A DNA stretch of 64,000 nucleotides from Tamarix chinensis (lineage: Eukaryota > Streptophyta > Magnoliopsida > Caryophyllales > Tamaricaceae). The stretch is taken from positions 54,934,707 to 54,998,706 of the forward strand of contig CM060174.1 of assembly GCA_030549775.1 (NCBI GenBank), given 5' to 3'. A program made the position numbers and the translations under genes. Below the pieces are notes generated by a model that saw nothing but the letters and a program-made list of their open reading frames with translations, did no database searches and was not told the origin of the DNA. The stretch's first letter is position 1; every line of letters starts with the position of its first letter. Shown here in pieces: positions 1-8,414 of the stretch.

Positions 1-989
1 GGGTTCAAAGAAGACAATGGTATATTGGGTTAGTATGGCTTGAAGGTTTGGCGGAAGTGTTGGGTCAACAGGTTCATTTGGGTTGAAAATGGGACATCCA
101 TCAGGGGACTGGTGAAATTAGGCCAAAGCAGTAATAGTGGTTTGGATGCGTTTCAATTGTTTGAGAGTTATTTGGGTGGCTTCAAGAACTTGGTTAGGTT
201 TCTTTTTGGAAGGTTAGGTTAAGGCACAGTGATATGTAATGACTGGCCCTAAACTTATAAGCCATTGGATACTGAGAACCATATCAGCTCCAACAATTTG
301 TAAGACATGAAGGTCAACCACAATTTCAATGCCTTGAATTATAATAGGTAGAGAGTACCAAGTGCCTTTGCTGTATAATTTGCATTTGTTACCTACTTCT
401 ATGGCAAATTGCCATTCCCCCTTGACCTTCAGTCCAAAAAATGGGAACACCCGAGGATGGATATAATTGTGAGTGCTTCTAGTATGACAAGGTTTCCATT
501 AATGGAGACATGAGTTGGAGTATATGAGAATCGCTTGTTTAGTTGCAGATTCTCTGGGATCAGGAGGAAGTTGCTCAATCTCTAGCCCGTCTTCTGTTGG
601 TAATAATAGTAGGACGTGCCACTGCTTATATTGGTGGCCAAGTGTGTATTTTTCTTCACATTTGAAACACAGCCGTGGACCTGTTGTTGGTTAATATCAG
701 CATTTGACAGTTGTTTGGTGGTTTGATTTTTTGATTTTGGTGGAGGAAGTGGTGTTAGGGAAAGAAGAGGTGATGGGTTTGGCGGTGGACTTAGCGAGGG
801 AGGTAATCGATTTGAGTTGGATCGATTAAAGGGACTCGGGTTTCTTGATGTTTGAATTCAATAAGCTCGGATAAGCCTATGAATTCTACAATATTGGATG
901 GCTTGAACATCACGAGTTCTGTTTGGATGTGAGGTTTCAAACCAGAAACAATTAAGTTGAGGATTGCGTTTGGTGGGAGGTTGTGGGAG
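1..989 (-). mobile_element. Outer Ty3/gypsy relic: gag C-terminus, zinc knuckle and protease-linker region
   Basis: Reading on the minus strand from 989, the translation resumes in a gag domain (NLPPNAILNLIVSGLKPHI..., about 989-791). A zinc-knuckle-like CFKCEEKYTLGHQYK follows near 690-640, with its last Cys changed to Tyr. A protease-to-RT linker lies at about 450-214 and ends in a GADMVLSIQWLISLGPV motif, the usual GxDVVLGxQWLxxLGP block of plant gypsy elements. Several stops and frameshifts interrupt it, so it is dead. It continues on the far side of the nested element at 6917-7880. The part beyond position 1 (RT, integrase) lies outside the window. Confidence 0.75.
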
Positions 990-1326
990 TGATACAACCT
1001 AGGATTATTGACGAAGGCTGTGTAATGCTGAGCAGGATCAACCATAATGAATGCAACAAGATTGATCGAGCTTCAACATTGCATTAGAAGGTAGAGGAGA
1101 AAACATAAAGAGAAACAGAGACGAGTGCAGAAGAAGGATATACTTGTTATTATATATATTTCCCAGCCTCTTCTTCTATTATATATAGCAAACTTTAACT
1201 ATCGACCGACGTCTAACAACTAACAGCAATGGTTAACACTTAACCAAATAGCTAGCTACTACATAATGGAATGAGCTAACAAAATGATTGACAATTAACA
1301 GAATGACTAACAACCGCTCGATATCA
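990..1326 (-). repeat. 3' LTR of the nested gypsy element
   Basis: This 337-bp copy aligns along its whole length with 6583-6916. Shared landmarks include CTAGGATTATTGACGAAGG, GACGAGTGCAGAAGAAGG and CGTCTAACAACTAACAGC. It carries the TG...CA termini typical of LTRs. The copies differ by scattered substitutions and small indels, so the insertion is not very recent. By strand it is the 3' LTR and is preceded on the minus strand by the polypurine tract at 1327-1340. Confidence 0.9.
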
Positions 1327-1340
1327 GAGCTTCCCCTCCT
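1327..1340 (-). other. Polypurine tract of the nested gypsy element
   Basis: On the minus strand this reads AGGAGGGGAAGCTC and abuts the first base of the LTR (TGATATC...). That is the expected position and composition of a plus-strand priming polypurine tract. Confidence 0.75.
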
Positions 1341-2587
1341 AGAACCTTTGTCCTCAAAGGCGACATTCATTGATGGAATGTAGGATAGTGTTTGAGGATA
1401 TCATAGAGGTATTCCCATGGGGCTTTTGAAGCCAGCAAATTTTTCCATTTAACCATGACTTGAGTAGCAACAACTTTTCCCCATTGAACCATCTGTCTAT
1501 CGATGATAACTTCTAGAAAATAATCCAACATAGGATCTCCTCTGATAACAGGAACTGCAGAGAGATTGATAGTATGATGGCATGGTTTGAGTTGCGAAAC
1601 ATGGAATACATCATGAATCTATGAACTGATAGGTAATTGAAGTTTATATGCCCTAACTCCAACTTTATCTATCACACGATAAGGCCTATAGTATCTAGGA
1701 CTGAGCTTGCAATTGAGTCGACGGGCAACTGTTTCTTACTTTTATGGTTGAAGCTTCAGAAAGACAAGATCACAAAGCTGAAAAGTTCACTCACTTCTAT
1801 GCTTGTTAGCCAGCTGGACCATTATGTTCTGCACTCTTAGCAATTGAGACTTGAGAGTTTTCATCACAACTTCCTGTTGCTGGGGGTCCTGTTGACTGTG
1901 GCATTAAGGGACTCCCTAGGTAGATGCAACAATGCAATGGTAGTAGTTGGCCATACAGAATTTTATAAGTAGTGGACCGCGTAAAGGAATGATAATTAGT
2001 ATTGTACCACCATTCAGCTAGGGGCAACCATTTGCTCCATGTAGCTGGAAAGACATGACACATGCAACGGAGGTATGTTTCTAAATAGAGGTTGATGACT
2101 TCCATTTGTTCGTCCGTTTGGGGGTGATATGCTGATGATCTTAGTAATGCAACCCCCTGCAGGTTGAAAATTGAGTCCACATATCATTAAGGAATATTGG
2201 ATCTCTATTTGATACTATCGAATCAGACAGATCATGAAGCTTGAAAATACGGTCGAGGTATGTTTGAGCCATAGTTAAGGCTGTATAAGGGTGCTTAAAA
2301 GGGAGGAAATGGGCCGATTTGCTCAATCAATCAGCAACCATGAAGATAACCTCCTTATGAAAGGAAGAAAGTAGGCCTTCTATAAAATCCATCTAAATTG
2401 AAGATCATACTCTCTCTAGTATTGGCAAGGGTTGCAAAAACCTTGGAGATGTTGAATTGTCATATTTGCAGGCTTGGCATATATTGCAACTCCTTACATA
2501 AATTTGAACATCCTTGGTTAGCCCCATCCAATAGAATAATGCTTTAGCCCTTTGTTCAGCGGTGTCCTGACCAGAGTGTCCTCCCAC
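1330..2587 (-). pseudogene. Gypsy integrase and chromodomain-like tail (degraded)
   Basis: On the minus strand, 2587-2405 gives the integrase zinc-binding region (GGHSGQDTAEQRAKALFYW, then a CNICQACK-type pair). 2326-2141 gives the catalytic core start (KSAHFLPFKHPYT..., IVSNRDPIF, where SDRD is usual). 2180-1806 continues with SSAYHPQTDEQMEVIN and the WYNTNYHSF segment. From about 1805 down to 1330 the translation resembles the GDLVFLKLQPY and IHDVFHVSQLKPC blocks, then a chromodomain-like stretch (IIDRQMVQWG...QVMVKWKNL). Frames shift at about 2390, 2160 and 1800, and stops are present, so no functional integrase is encoded. The tail is the main reason for calling a chromovirus. Confidence 0.82.
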
Positions 2588-2639
2588 AAGCGAATCATAT
2601 AGCTAATGTAGGATGTTAGCCTTTAGGGGTGGAGAATCA

Positions 2640-4048
2640 CCCACCACCAATCTTTCCTTTCTTCTAAGCTGATCATGCACCCATGTGTATTGAGGATGAG
2701 ATCTTGGATTGTCTCTAAGAGCTTATACTATAGCTTACAGACATGAATCAGTGGTCCAAGATTCCCGCAAAAGCTTCCATCACTAGGGCTAGCATTTTTG
2801 AACCGTTTTCTCTTGAAAGTGCATCGAATGCCTTATTTTCTTGCCCATTATATTAGATTTCAAAATCAAACCCCAAGAGCTTAGCTAGAATACCCTATTG
2901 TATAGGTGTTGTGATTCTTTGTTCCAACAAATATTTAATGCTCCTCTGGTCAGTCTTAATGATGAAGTGTCTATTTATCAAGCGTGGCCCCTACTATTTT
3001 ACAGCATACATTACTGCTAATAACTCCCTTTCATACACTGATTTGGATTGATTCAACGGGCTTAAGGCCTTATTGATATAAGCAACGGGGTATTGCTTCT
3101 GCATAATAACTGCACCAATGCCCCCAAGTTATGCATCTGTTTTAACCACAAAAGTCTTAGTAAAATCAGGCAATGCAAGTACAGGAGTTGAGCATAAAGC
3201 ATGTTTTAATTTTTCAAAAGTCAATTGGGCGCCAGACCCCCATGTGAAGTGGTTCTTCTTCAACAAATCAGTTAAAGACCTTGCAATGGTTCTAAAATCC
3301 TTTATAATTCTCTTATAATATCTAGCCGCCCCATAAATCCCCTTAGTTGCTTGAGGGGTTGTGGTTTGGGCCAGTGATAGACAACTGTTACTTTTGATGG
3401 ATCAGTTGCTACCCCTTTTGCAGAAATGATATGCCCCAAGTATTCCACTTGTAGTGCAACAAAGAAGCACATGCTCTTCTTAAGGCATAGAACATTAGCA
3501 TGTAACAATTGAAAGATTAACCTTAAGTGCCGAAAGTGTGATTCTAAATCTGGGCTATAGACCAAGATATCATCAAAGAAAACCAACATAAATCATCTCA
3601 AATATGGTCGAAACACCTAGTTCATCAGTGTTTGGAATGATGCAGGGGAATTTGTGAGGCTAAAGGGTAGTTGCATCATTAGAAACTCATAATGCCTCTC
3701 ATGAGTTTTGAATGCAGTCTTATACACATCTTCCTTACACATCCTCACTTGATGGTTGCTAGATCTCAATTCCAATTTGAAAAAGAATGCAACACCCTTT
3801 AATTCATCCAAGAGATTATCCCATAGGGATATAGGAAACTTATCTTTGACAGTTTGGCTATTTAATTCTTTGTAATCAATATAAAGCTACCACTTTCCAT
3901 CCTTCTTCCCTACTAACACAACATGAGAAGCATAAGGAATCACACTGTGTTGTATGATACCCTTCTCTATCATTTCCTTTGCCAATTGTTCTATAATGTC
4001 CTTTTACAAGGTCGGGTGTCTGTAAGGCCTTTTGGATACTAGAGTAGC
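2640..4048 (-). pseudogene. Gypsy reverse transcriptase and RNase H (degraded)
   Basis: Reading leftwards from 4048, just past the MITE, RT motifs appear in order: YASHVVLVGKKDGKW, then [41 protein letters not shown] and the catalytic box FFDDILVYS (about 3589-3560). The thumb follows with EYLGHIISAKGVATDPSKV. RNase H-like sequence runs at about 3250-2750 (AVIMQKQYPVAYINKALS, ELLAVMYAVK, INRHFIIKTDQRSIKYLLEQ). The paired Asp residues of the FFDD box are intact, but stops and frame changes break the reading frame at about 3610 and 3300 and in several RNase H positions. Confidence 0.85.
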
Positions 4049-4418
4049 TAGGGCTGTTAACGAGCCAAGCCGAGCCGAGCTGGGGTAGGCTTGGGTTAGG
4101 CTCATTTACTAAACAAACCTAAAAATGAAGCTTGAGCTTGGCTTGTTTATAAACGAGTTGAGCTTTTAATGAGTCGAACCAAATTTTTAACGAGCTAACT
4201 CCCGAGCTTTGGTGATAAATGAGCCGAGCTGACGAACTTTTGCACTGTAAACGAGCTCGAGCTCAAATTTATTATGCTCAAGCTTGGCTTGTTTAATAAT
4301 TGAGTCGAGCTCGAACCTAATTTTTAATCTCGTTTAATAAGCAAGCCAAGCCGAGTCGAGCCGTTAACTAGCCGAGCTCAAAAAGCTCGCGAGCTGGTTT
4401 GGTTTGTTAACAGCTCTA
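4049..4418. mobile_element. hAT-like MITE inserted in the RT/protease linker of the gypsy element
   Basis: The 370-bp insert begins TAGGGCTGTTAACGAG and ends with the near-complement GTTAACAGCTCTA. Its 8-bp flanks, AGAGTAGC (4041-4048) and GGATTAGC (4419-4426), match at 6 of 8 positions. The interior is rich in GAGC/GCTC words in both orientations and has no coding capacity. Terminal repeats plus 8-bp duplications fit a non-autonomous hAT element. It interrupts the gypsy polyprotein between the LPPSRDMFDHKFPL linker block and RT. It is a diverged relative of 6161-6572. Confidence 0.82.
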
Positions 4419-4426
4419 GGATTAGC

Positions 4427-5037
4427 ATTAGCAATCAAGGGAAATTTGTGGTCAAACATATCCCTACTCGGTGGCAAATCAGTAGGCTTCTCAAATAAAT
4501 ATTCATCGAGCAACTCATTAAGGGGATCACGTGGATTACTGTCACCTATCATAGAAAGTAATGTAGAGGATATCTCCATCTCCATTTCAGGTGTTTTGTA
4601 GACCTGAATCAATGCTAACTGGCCCCCTTGTTATATTGCTCTCGATAGGTCCTTACCTTCAACCGTCTTCCATTTAGAGGTGGTCGACCCCCCTAGTACA
4701 TGCTTCTTCCCATTAAATGTGACTTCCATTCGGAGTTGTTGAAAATCTCATAGAATCGGGCCTAGTGTTGTCAACCATTGAACTCCTAGTACCACATCAC
4801 AAAACCCCAATGGAAGCACCATACAATCGGCTATGAAAAGGGTGTTATGCATATGCCATGAAAATTGCTTACAAATAGCTGCAAGTTTCCATCTACCACA
4901 GAGACTATCATTGGTTTTATAGGCTCCATATTCCAACCTAGCAATTTAATCATCTGCGCATCCACAAAATTGTGTGTGCTTCCATTGTCAATCAAGATCT
5001 GCAGAGATTTCTTTCCATGGTGGCCTGTTATCTTCAT
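4427..5037 (-). pseudogene. Gypsy aspartic protease and linker (degraded)
   Basis: The minus strand from 5037 encodes MKITGHHGKKSLQILIDNGS followed by THNFVD. This corresponds to the LIDSGSTHNF active site, with the residue after the catalytic Asp changed from Ser/Thr to Asn. The downstream block CDVVLGVQWLTTLGPIL (about 4800-4748) is the conserved protease-RT linker. LLDEYLFEKPTDLPPSRDMF (about 4500) precedes the MITE breakpoint. The altered DTG/DSG triad and frame breaks argue against activity. Confidence 0.8.
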
Positions 5038-6146
5038 AGTCTGAAAATGAGGAGATCATTTATAGCACTCACAGACATGTGAAGCCCCTGAGTGTCATCA
5101 GTTTCCTCATCTATCATGACCTCCGCCCCTTCTCCTGCTTCATCCTTGACTTCAACTACATATAGCTGAGTCTTTTTATGTTTGAACTGGTATCCTGGAG
5201 TAAATGGTTCATCACAAAGAAAACATCGCCCCTTAGCTTTTCTTTCAGCCAATTCAGCTTGAGTATACCTCTTGTAGGGTAGATCAAACAAATTTGGATC
5301 AGTGTTTCTGGTGAGGGTGAGTGCTGGCTTTTTGGGTAATTCCAGAAGTGGGGGTAGGTTTTGTGATTGATTAGCTGGTTTAGGAGCATACTGGAGTTGT
5401 TTGGATTGAAGAGACCTCCCACGCTTATGTTGCTGGACAGATTCAACTGGTTTGGCTAATCGAGTGGCTGATTGTATGGTCTTAGGATTGAACATTCTAA
5501 CTTGCATTTGAATGTCCATATCTAACCCTGTGAGAAAAGGCTGATCTTATACTCATCAGTCAGTTCTACGTGGGTGACAATGCCTTCAAACCTGTCTACA
5601 TAATCATGAATGCTAGTGGTCTGCCTTAGCGTCATCAACTCAGACATGGGATCTTCTTACATAAGGACCAAACCTCTTTGCAATAGCTATAGCATATTCC
5701 TCCCATGGAACAGGCTCCCTATCAATTCTGTTTCTTATCATGGCATGATACTGTAGAAGAGCCTTTCCTTCCATATGAATTGCAACCAATTTCACCTTGG
5801 CCTCCTCGGCGGTGTTTTCCAGATAAAAGAAGTGATCGCACCGATAGAGCCATTCCTTCACATTCTCACTATTAAATTTTAGAAAATCGATTCTAGTCAA
5901 TTGAGTCATAAGTGAAGAATTAGAACCAGTGTTACCTCCTCTTCGATACATTCTGTTTTCTGCTCCCACCTGATCGCCTACTCCCACCATTTCCACTGGT
6001 AACCTGTCAGTCAAAGTTAGTATCATATCTCGCAGAGTAGTTATGGAATTATCCATCCTTGTATTTGATTCATCCATGAACCTATTCATTGATTCTTCCA
6101 ACTCCTTGATCTGGATTTGCTGTCGCATGCTATCTGCCATTGTCAC
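5034..6146 (-). pseudogene. Gypsy gag with degenerate zinc knuckle (frameshifted)
   Basis: On the minus strand 6146-5640 encodes an N-terminal gag half. It starts MTMADSMRQQIQIKELEESM, which looks coiled-coil, and has a capsid-like DFLKFNSENVKEWLYRCDHFF then VKLVAIHMEGKALLQYH. After a frame break around 5640-5520, 5519-5034 encodes the gag C-terminal part. This includes KRYTQAELAERKAKGRCFLC with DEPFTPGYQFKHKK following, a CCHC-like knuckle in which the His and last Cys positions are replaced. Family knowledge places RNA packaging and capsid assembly here. The break and lost ligands make this copy a pseudogene. Confidence 0.8.
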
Positions 6147-6160
6147 TCGACTCTGATACC

Positions 6161-6572
6161 TAGGGCTGTAAACGAGCAGAGCCGAATACCCCTAGGCTTG
6201 GGTTCGGCTCGTTTAGTTAAACGAGCCTAAAATGAAGTTTGGACTCGGCTCGTTTAACTAAACGAACGAGCCGAGCCGAGCTCATGAGCCAAAGCTAAAA
6301 AATGAACCGAGCCGAGCTTTTTCGAGTTTGGGGTCGACTCGTTTAATAAACGAGCCAAGCCCGAGCCTCACTTTTAGGCTCGTTTAACTAAACGAACGAG
6401 CCGAACCGAGCTCATGAGCCAAAGCCAAAAAATGAACCGAGCCGAGCTTTTTCGAGTTTGGGGTCGGCTCGTTTAATAAACGAGCCAAGCCCGAGCCTCA
6501 CTTTTAGGCTCGTTTAACTAAACGAACGAGCCGAGCCGAATACCGAATTGGCTCAGCTCATTTACAGCCCTA
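6161..6572. mobile_element. hAT-like MITE inserted in the gypsy primer binding site
   Basis: The 412-bp element starts TAGGGCTGTAAACGAG and ends CTCATTTACAGCCCTA. It has a perfect 8-bp target duplication CTGATACC at 6153-6160 and 6573-6580. The target is the complement of the gypsy primer binding site, so the site was both split and duplicated. The interior holds two full copies of a 130-bp tandem unit (6247-6376 and 6377-6506) plus a partial third. There is no ORF. The termini and 8-bp duplication indicate a hAT-type MITE. Confidence 0.9.
6247..6540. repeat. 130-bp tandem duplication inside the hAT-like MITE
   Basis: Units start at 6247, 6377 and 6507, each with GGCTCGTTTAACTAAACGAA. The first two are nearly identical over 130 bp and the third is cut short by the element's 3' end. 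Each unit contains inverted GAGCCGAGCC/GGCTCG words that could fold. Confidence 0.88.
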
Positions 6573-6582
6573 CTGATACCAA
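6573..6582 (-). other. Primer binding site (initiator-Met type) of the nested gypsy
   Basis: On the minus strand this reads TTGGTATCAG, directly after the LTR terminus at 6583. TGGTATCAGAGC is the usual plant initiator-Met tRNA complement. Here only TGGTATCAG remains joined to the LTR, because the MITE separates it from the second copy of the target at 6153-6160. Confidence 0.8.
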
Positions 6583-6916
6583 TGATACAGACTAGGATTA
6601 TTGACGAAGGATGTGTATTGCTGAGTAGGATCAACCACAATGAATGTAGCAAGATCGATCGAGCTTAAACGCTGCATTAGAAGGTAGAGGATACAAGAGA
6701 AAGAGAAACAGAGACGAGTGCAGAAGAAGGATATACTTGTTATCATGTATATTTCCCAGCCTCTTCTACAATATATTGGAAAATTTAACTATCGGCTGAC
6801 GTCTAACAACTAACAGCAATGGTTAACACGTAACCAAAAAGCCAACAGCTACATAACGGAATGAGCTAACAGAATGATTGTCGACTAACAGAATGACTAA
6901 CAACCGCCTGATATCA
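6583..6916 (-). repeat. 5' LTR of the nested gypsy element
   Basis: A 334-bp direct repeat of 990-1326 with the same TG...CA termini. The 5' LTR role follows from gag and the primer binding site lying to its left on the minus strand. Confidence 0.9.
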
Positions 6917-7430
6917 GCGAGGTTAGTGACGGCTGCTGAGGGTCTCAAATTCAATCTCGCAGCTGTCAAGACTATTCGTTTGCCTTAATATGAATAGTGT
7001 GGCTCTTGGATTTGTGAATTTGGATTGAGCGAAGTTAGTTGACAACAGGGTGGTTTTCTTATTGGATTGATGGGTTGGGTGTGCAGTCGGCGTAGGTAGT
7101 AAGGGTGGATTGGAGGTGGGGATGGAACCTAATATGCTGGCAGATCTGGTTGTGGGGAATGGTAGTCGTTCTAGCTGCTCTAGCTTATTTGAAATCTCAG
7201 TGAGGAGAGTTGAGTGTTGATTGAGGGTTGATGAGTGATAAGTTCGGTGATTTTGGACAATTTGGCCGAGGGCGGTGATGGCTGACTCATGGTTTTGAGC
7301 AGTTTCTTTGAGTTGGTTGATATTTTCCTCGGTGGTGCAGACTCGGGTGTTGCGAGTATCTTCAGTTAAGGTCAACTTAATGATAGCAACAGTGCTGCAA
7401 TTCGGCTGCTTCAAGCGTACCCAAGCTTCA
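6917..7430 (-). pseudogene. Outer gypsy gag N-terminal region
   Basis: The minus-strand frame 7414-6923 gives a 163-residue segment. A hydrophilic, probably coiled-coil region (ENINQLKETAQNHESAITAL...STLLTEISNKLEQLERL) is followed by a Pro/Thr-rich linker and KFTNPRATLFILRQTNSLDS, the start of a capsid-like region. It stops just before the nested insertion at 6916. The gag frame resumes at 989, but sequence between the two halves seems shorter than in typical gags, so some may have been lost. Confidence 0.62.
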
Positions 7431-7880
7431 AATTAGAGTCGGGGAGAGAAAGCAGAGAAGAGAGGAAGATGGTGAGAATTTATATTCATTCATGCCCCTT
7501 TCGGCGATTCATTTCATAGCCTTATATAGGCCTAGCTACGCAATTTCAACCTAAGCTCTTAAAACAGATATTTGAAAGATTCTGCACACGTAAATCGAAA
7601 ATTGACACCTCACCCTGTCATTTAGACTACAGCTGGTAGTAGTTTCTGAAAGGGAATCGACATCACTAAGGGATAACAACGCTTGAGGGGAATATTCTTC
7701 ATGGGTAGTGTGCTAAAGCTGGGTGGAGACTATTTTAAGACGTCTTTAAGCCGAAGTTGCTGAGAAGTATGCTTGGGCCTGACGGTAGTCCATGGTTTCC
7801 CTTATTCTTCAATGTCAGTTCTCGTCTGTGATCCATCACCTAAGGCTGCATTTGGGCCTAGGCTCGCATCATATTCATTT
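7431..7880 (-). repeat. Probable LTR/leader of the outer gypsy relic with a TATA-like promoter
   Basis: This lies directly upstream, on the minus strand, of the gag segment. It contains a TATA-like CCTATATAAG (7521-7530 in plus coordinates) about 100 bp ahead of the leader. The composition is that of a plant LTR promoter. Exact LTR ends and a primer binding site could not be located, so the right boundary is approximate. Confidence 0.45.
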
Positions 7881-7905
7881 TCCTTGTAACATAATATTTT
7901 GTGTG

Positions 7906-8160
7906 TTTAGTAGCTGATTTTGTGAAATATCAATTCTCCATTATATGCATAAACTCATCTGTCTGGTTTTGCTCAATAATTAATATGGAGATAATAGATA
8001 TTGAATTGCAATGTTTTATAGTATTTCCATAAGTTTTATGGATGTTTATCTTTATGACCTGATTATGACTATTCATTTTTATTGGTAACATGGTATTTTG
8101 ATTTTTGAGTATAGGAGCTGACTTTGTGAATATCAATTTTCAGCTATATGCATAAACTCA
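7906..8160 (+). repeat. Short direct duplication (two copies about 200 bp apart)
   Basis: About 7906-7955 and 8103-8156 share GAGCTGA/TTTTGTGAAATATCAATT and ATATGCATAAACTCATC. The copies differ by a few changes. The downstream copy carries TTTTCAG immediately before the ORF at 8148, and the upstream copy lacks that AG. Confidence 0.6.
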
Positions 8161-8414
8161 TCAAGAGAAGGATTCACGCTATGGACCTGAGTTTTGATTT
8201 CCATCCAATTCTTGAACTGAAAAAAACAGAGGTGAAATGGCTAGGATTAATGGCTTATCTCCGTGTCCTCAGGAAAAAGCAATCACGACACAAGAAGTTG
8301 CTGCATCTGTTGAAATCCGAACTGGTGCTGTATGAAAGTATCGGGAACTCAATCGAAGTGAAGTATGCAGTTGATGATTCTCATTCTTCCTTGTTATGGA
8401 AAATCCAGTACTAG
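8148..8414 (+). CDS. Orphan exon-like ORF, unknown
   Basis: An 88-residue open frame ending in TAG. It is basic and mixed in composition (MHKLIKRRIHAMDLSFDFHP..., LRVLRKKQSRHKKLLHLLKSEL) and does not look like retroelement protein to me. A candidate 3' splice site (ATTTTCAG) lies 4 bases before the ATG, so it could be the terminal exon of a gene whose upstream exons are separated from it by the gypsy nest. I do not recognise the family, and no companion exon was found nearby. It may equally be a chance ORF. Confidence 0.25.
   Translation: MHKLIKRRIHAMDLSFDFHPILELKKTEVKWLGLMAYLRVLRKKQSRHKKLLHLLKSELVLYESIGNSIEVKYAVDDSHSSLLWKIQY

Larger units (their letters stand above)
990..6916 (-). mobile_element. 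Nearly complete Ty3/gypsy chromovirus (Reina-like), nested in the outer gypsy
   Basis: The element is bounded by two direct LTRs (990-1326 and 6583-6916), both starting TGATAC and ending GATATCA on the plus strand. Next to them are a polypurine tract and an initiator-Met-type primer binding site, read on the minus strand. In order it holds gag with a degenerate zinc knuckle, aspartic protease, RT, RNase H, an HHCC-type integrase and a chromodomain-like tail. Flanking 5-mers are GGGAG (985-989) and GCGAG (6917-6921), a 4/5 match to a target duplication. Without its two MITE insertions it is about 5.1 kb. The short LTRs, small size and chromodomain-like C-terminus point to the Reina clade by inference. 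Multiple stops and frameshifts show it is inactive. Confidence 0.88.
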
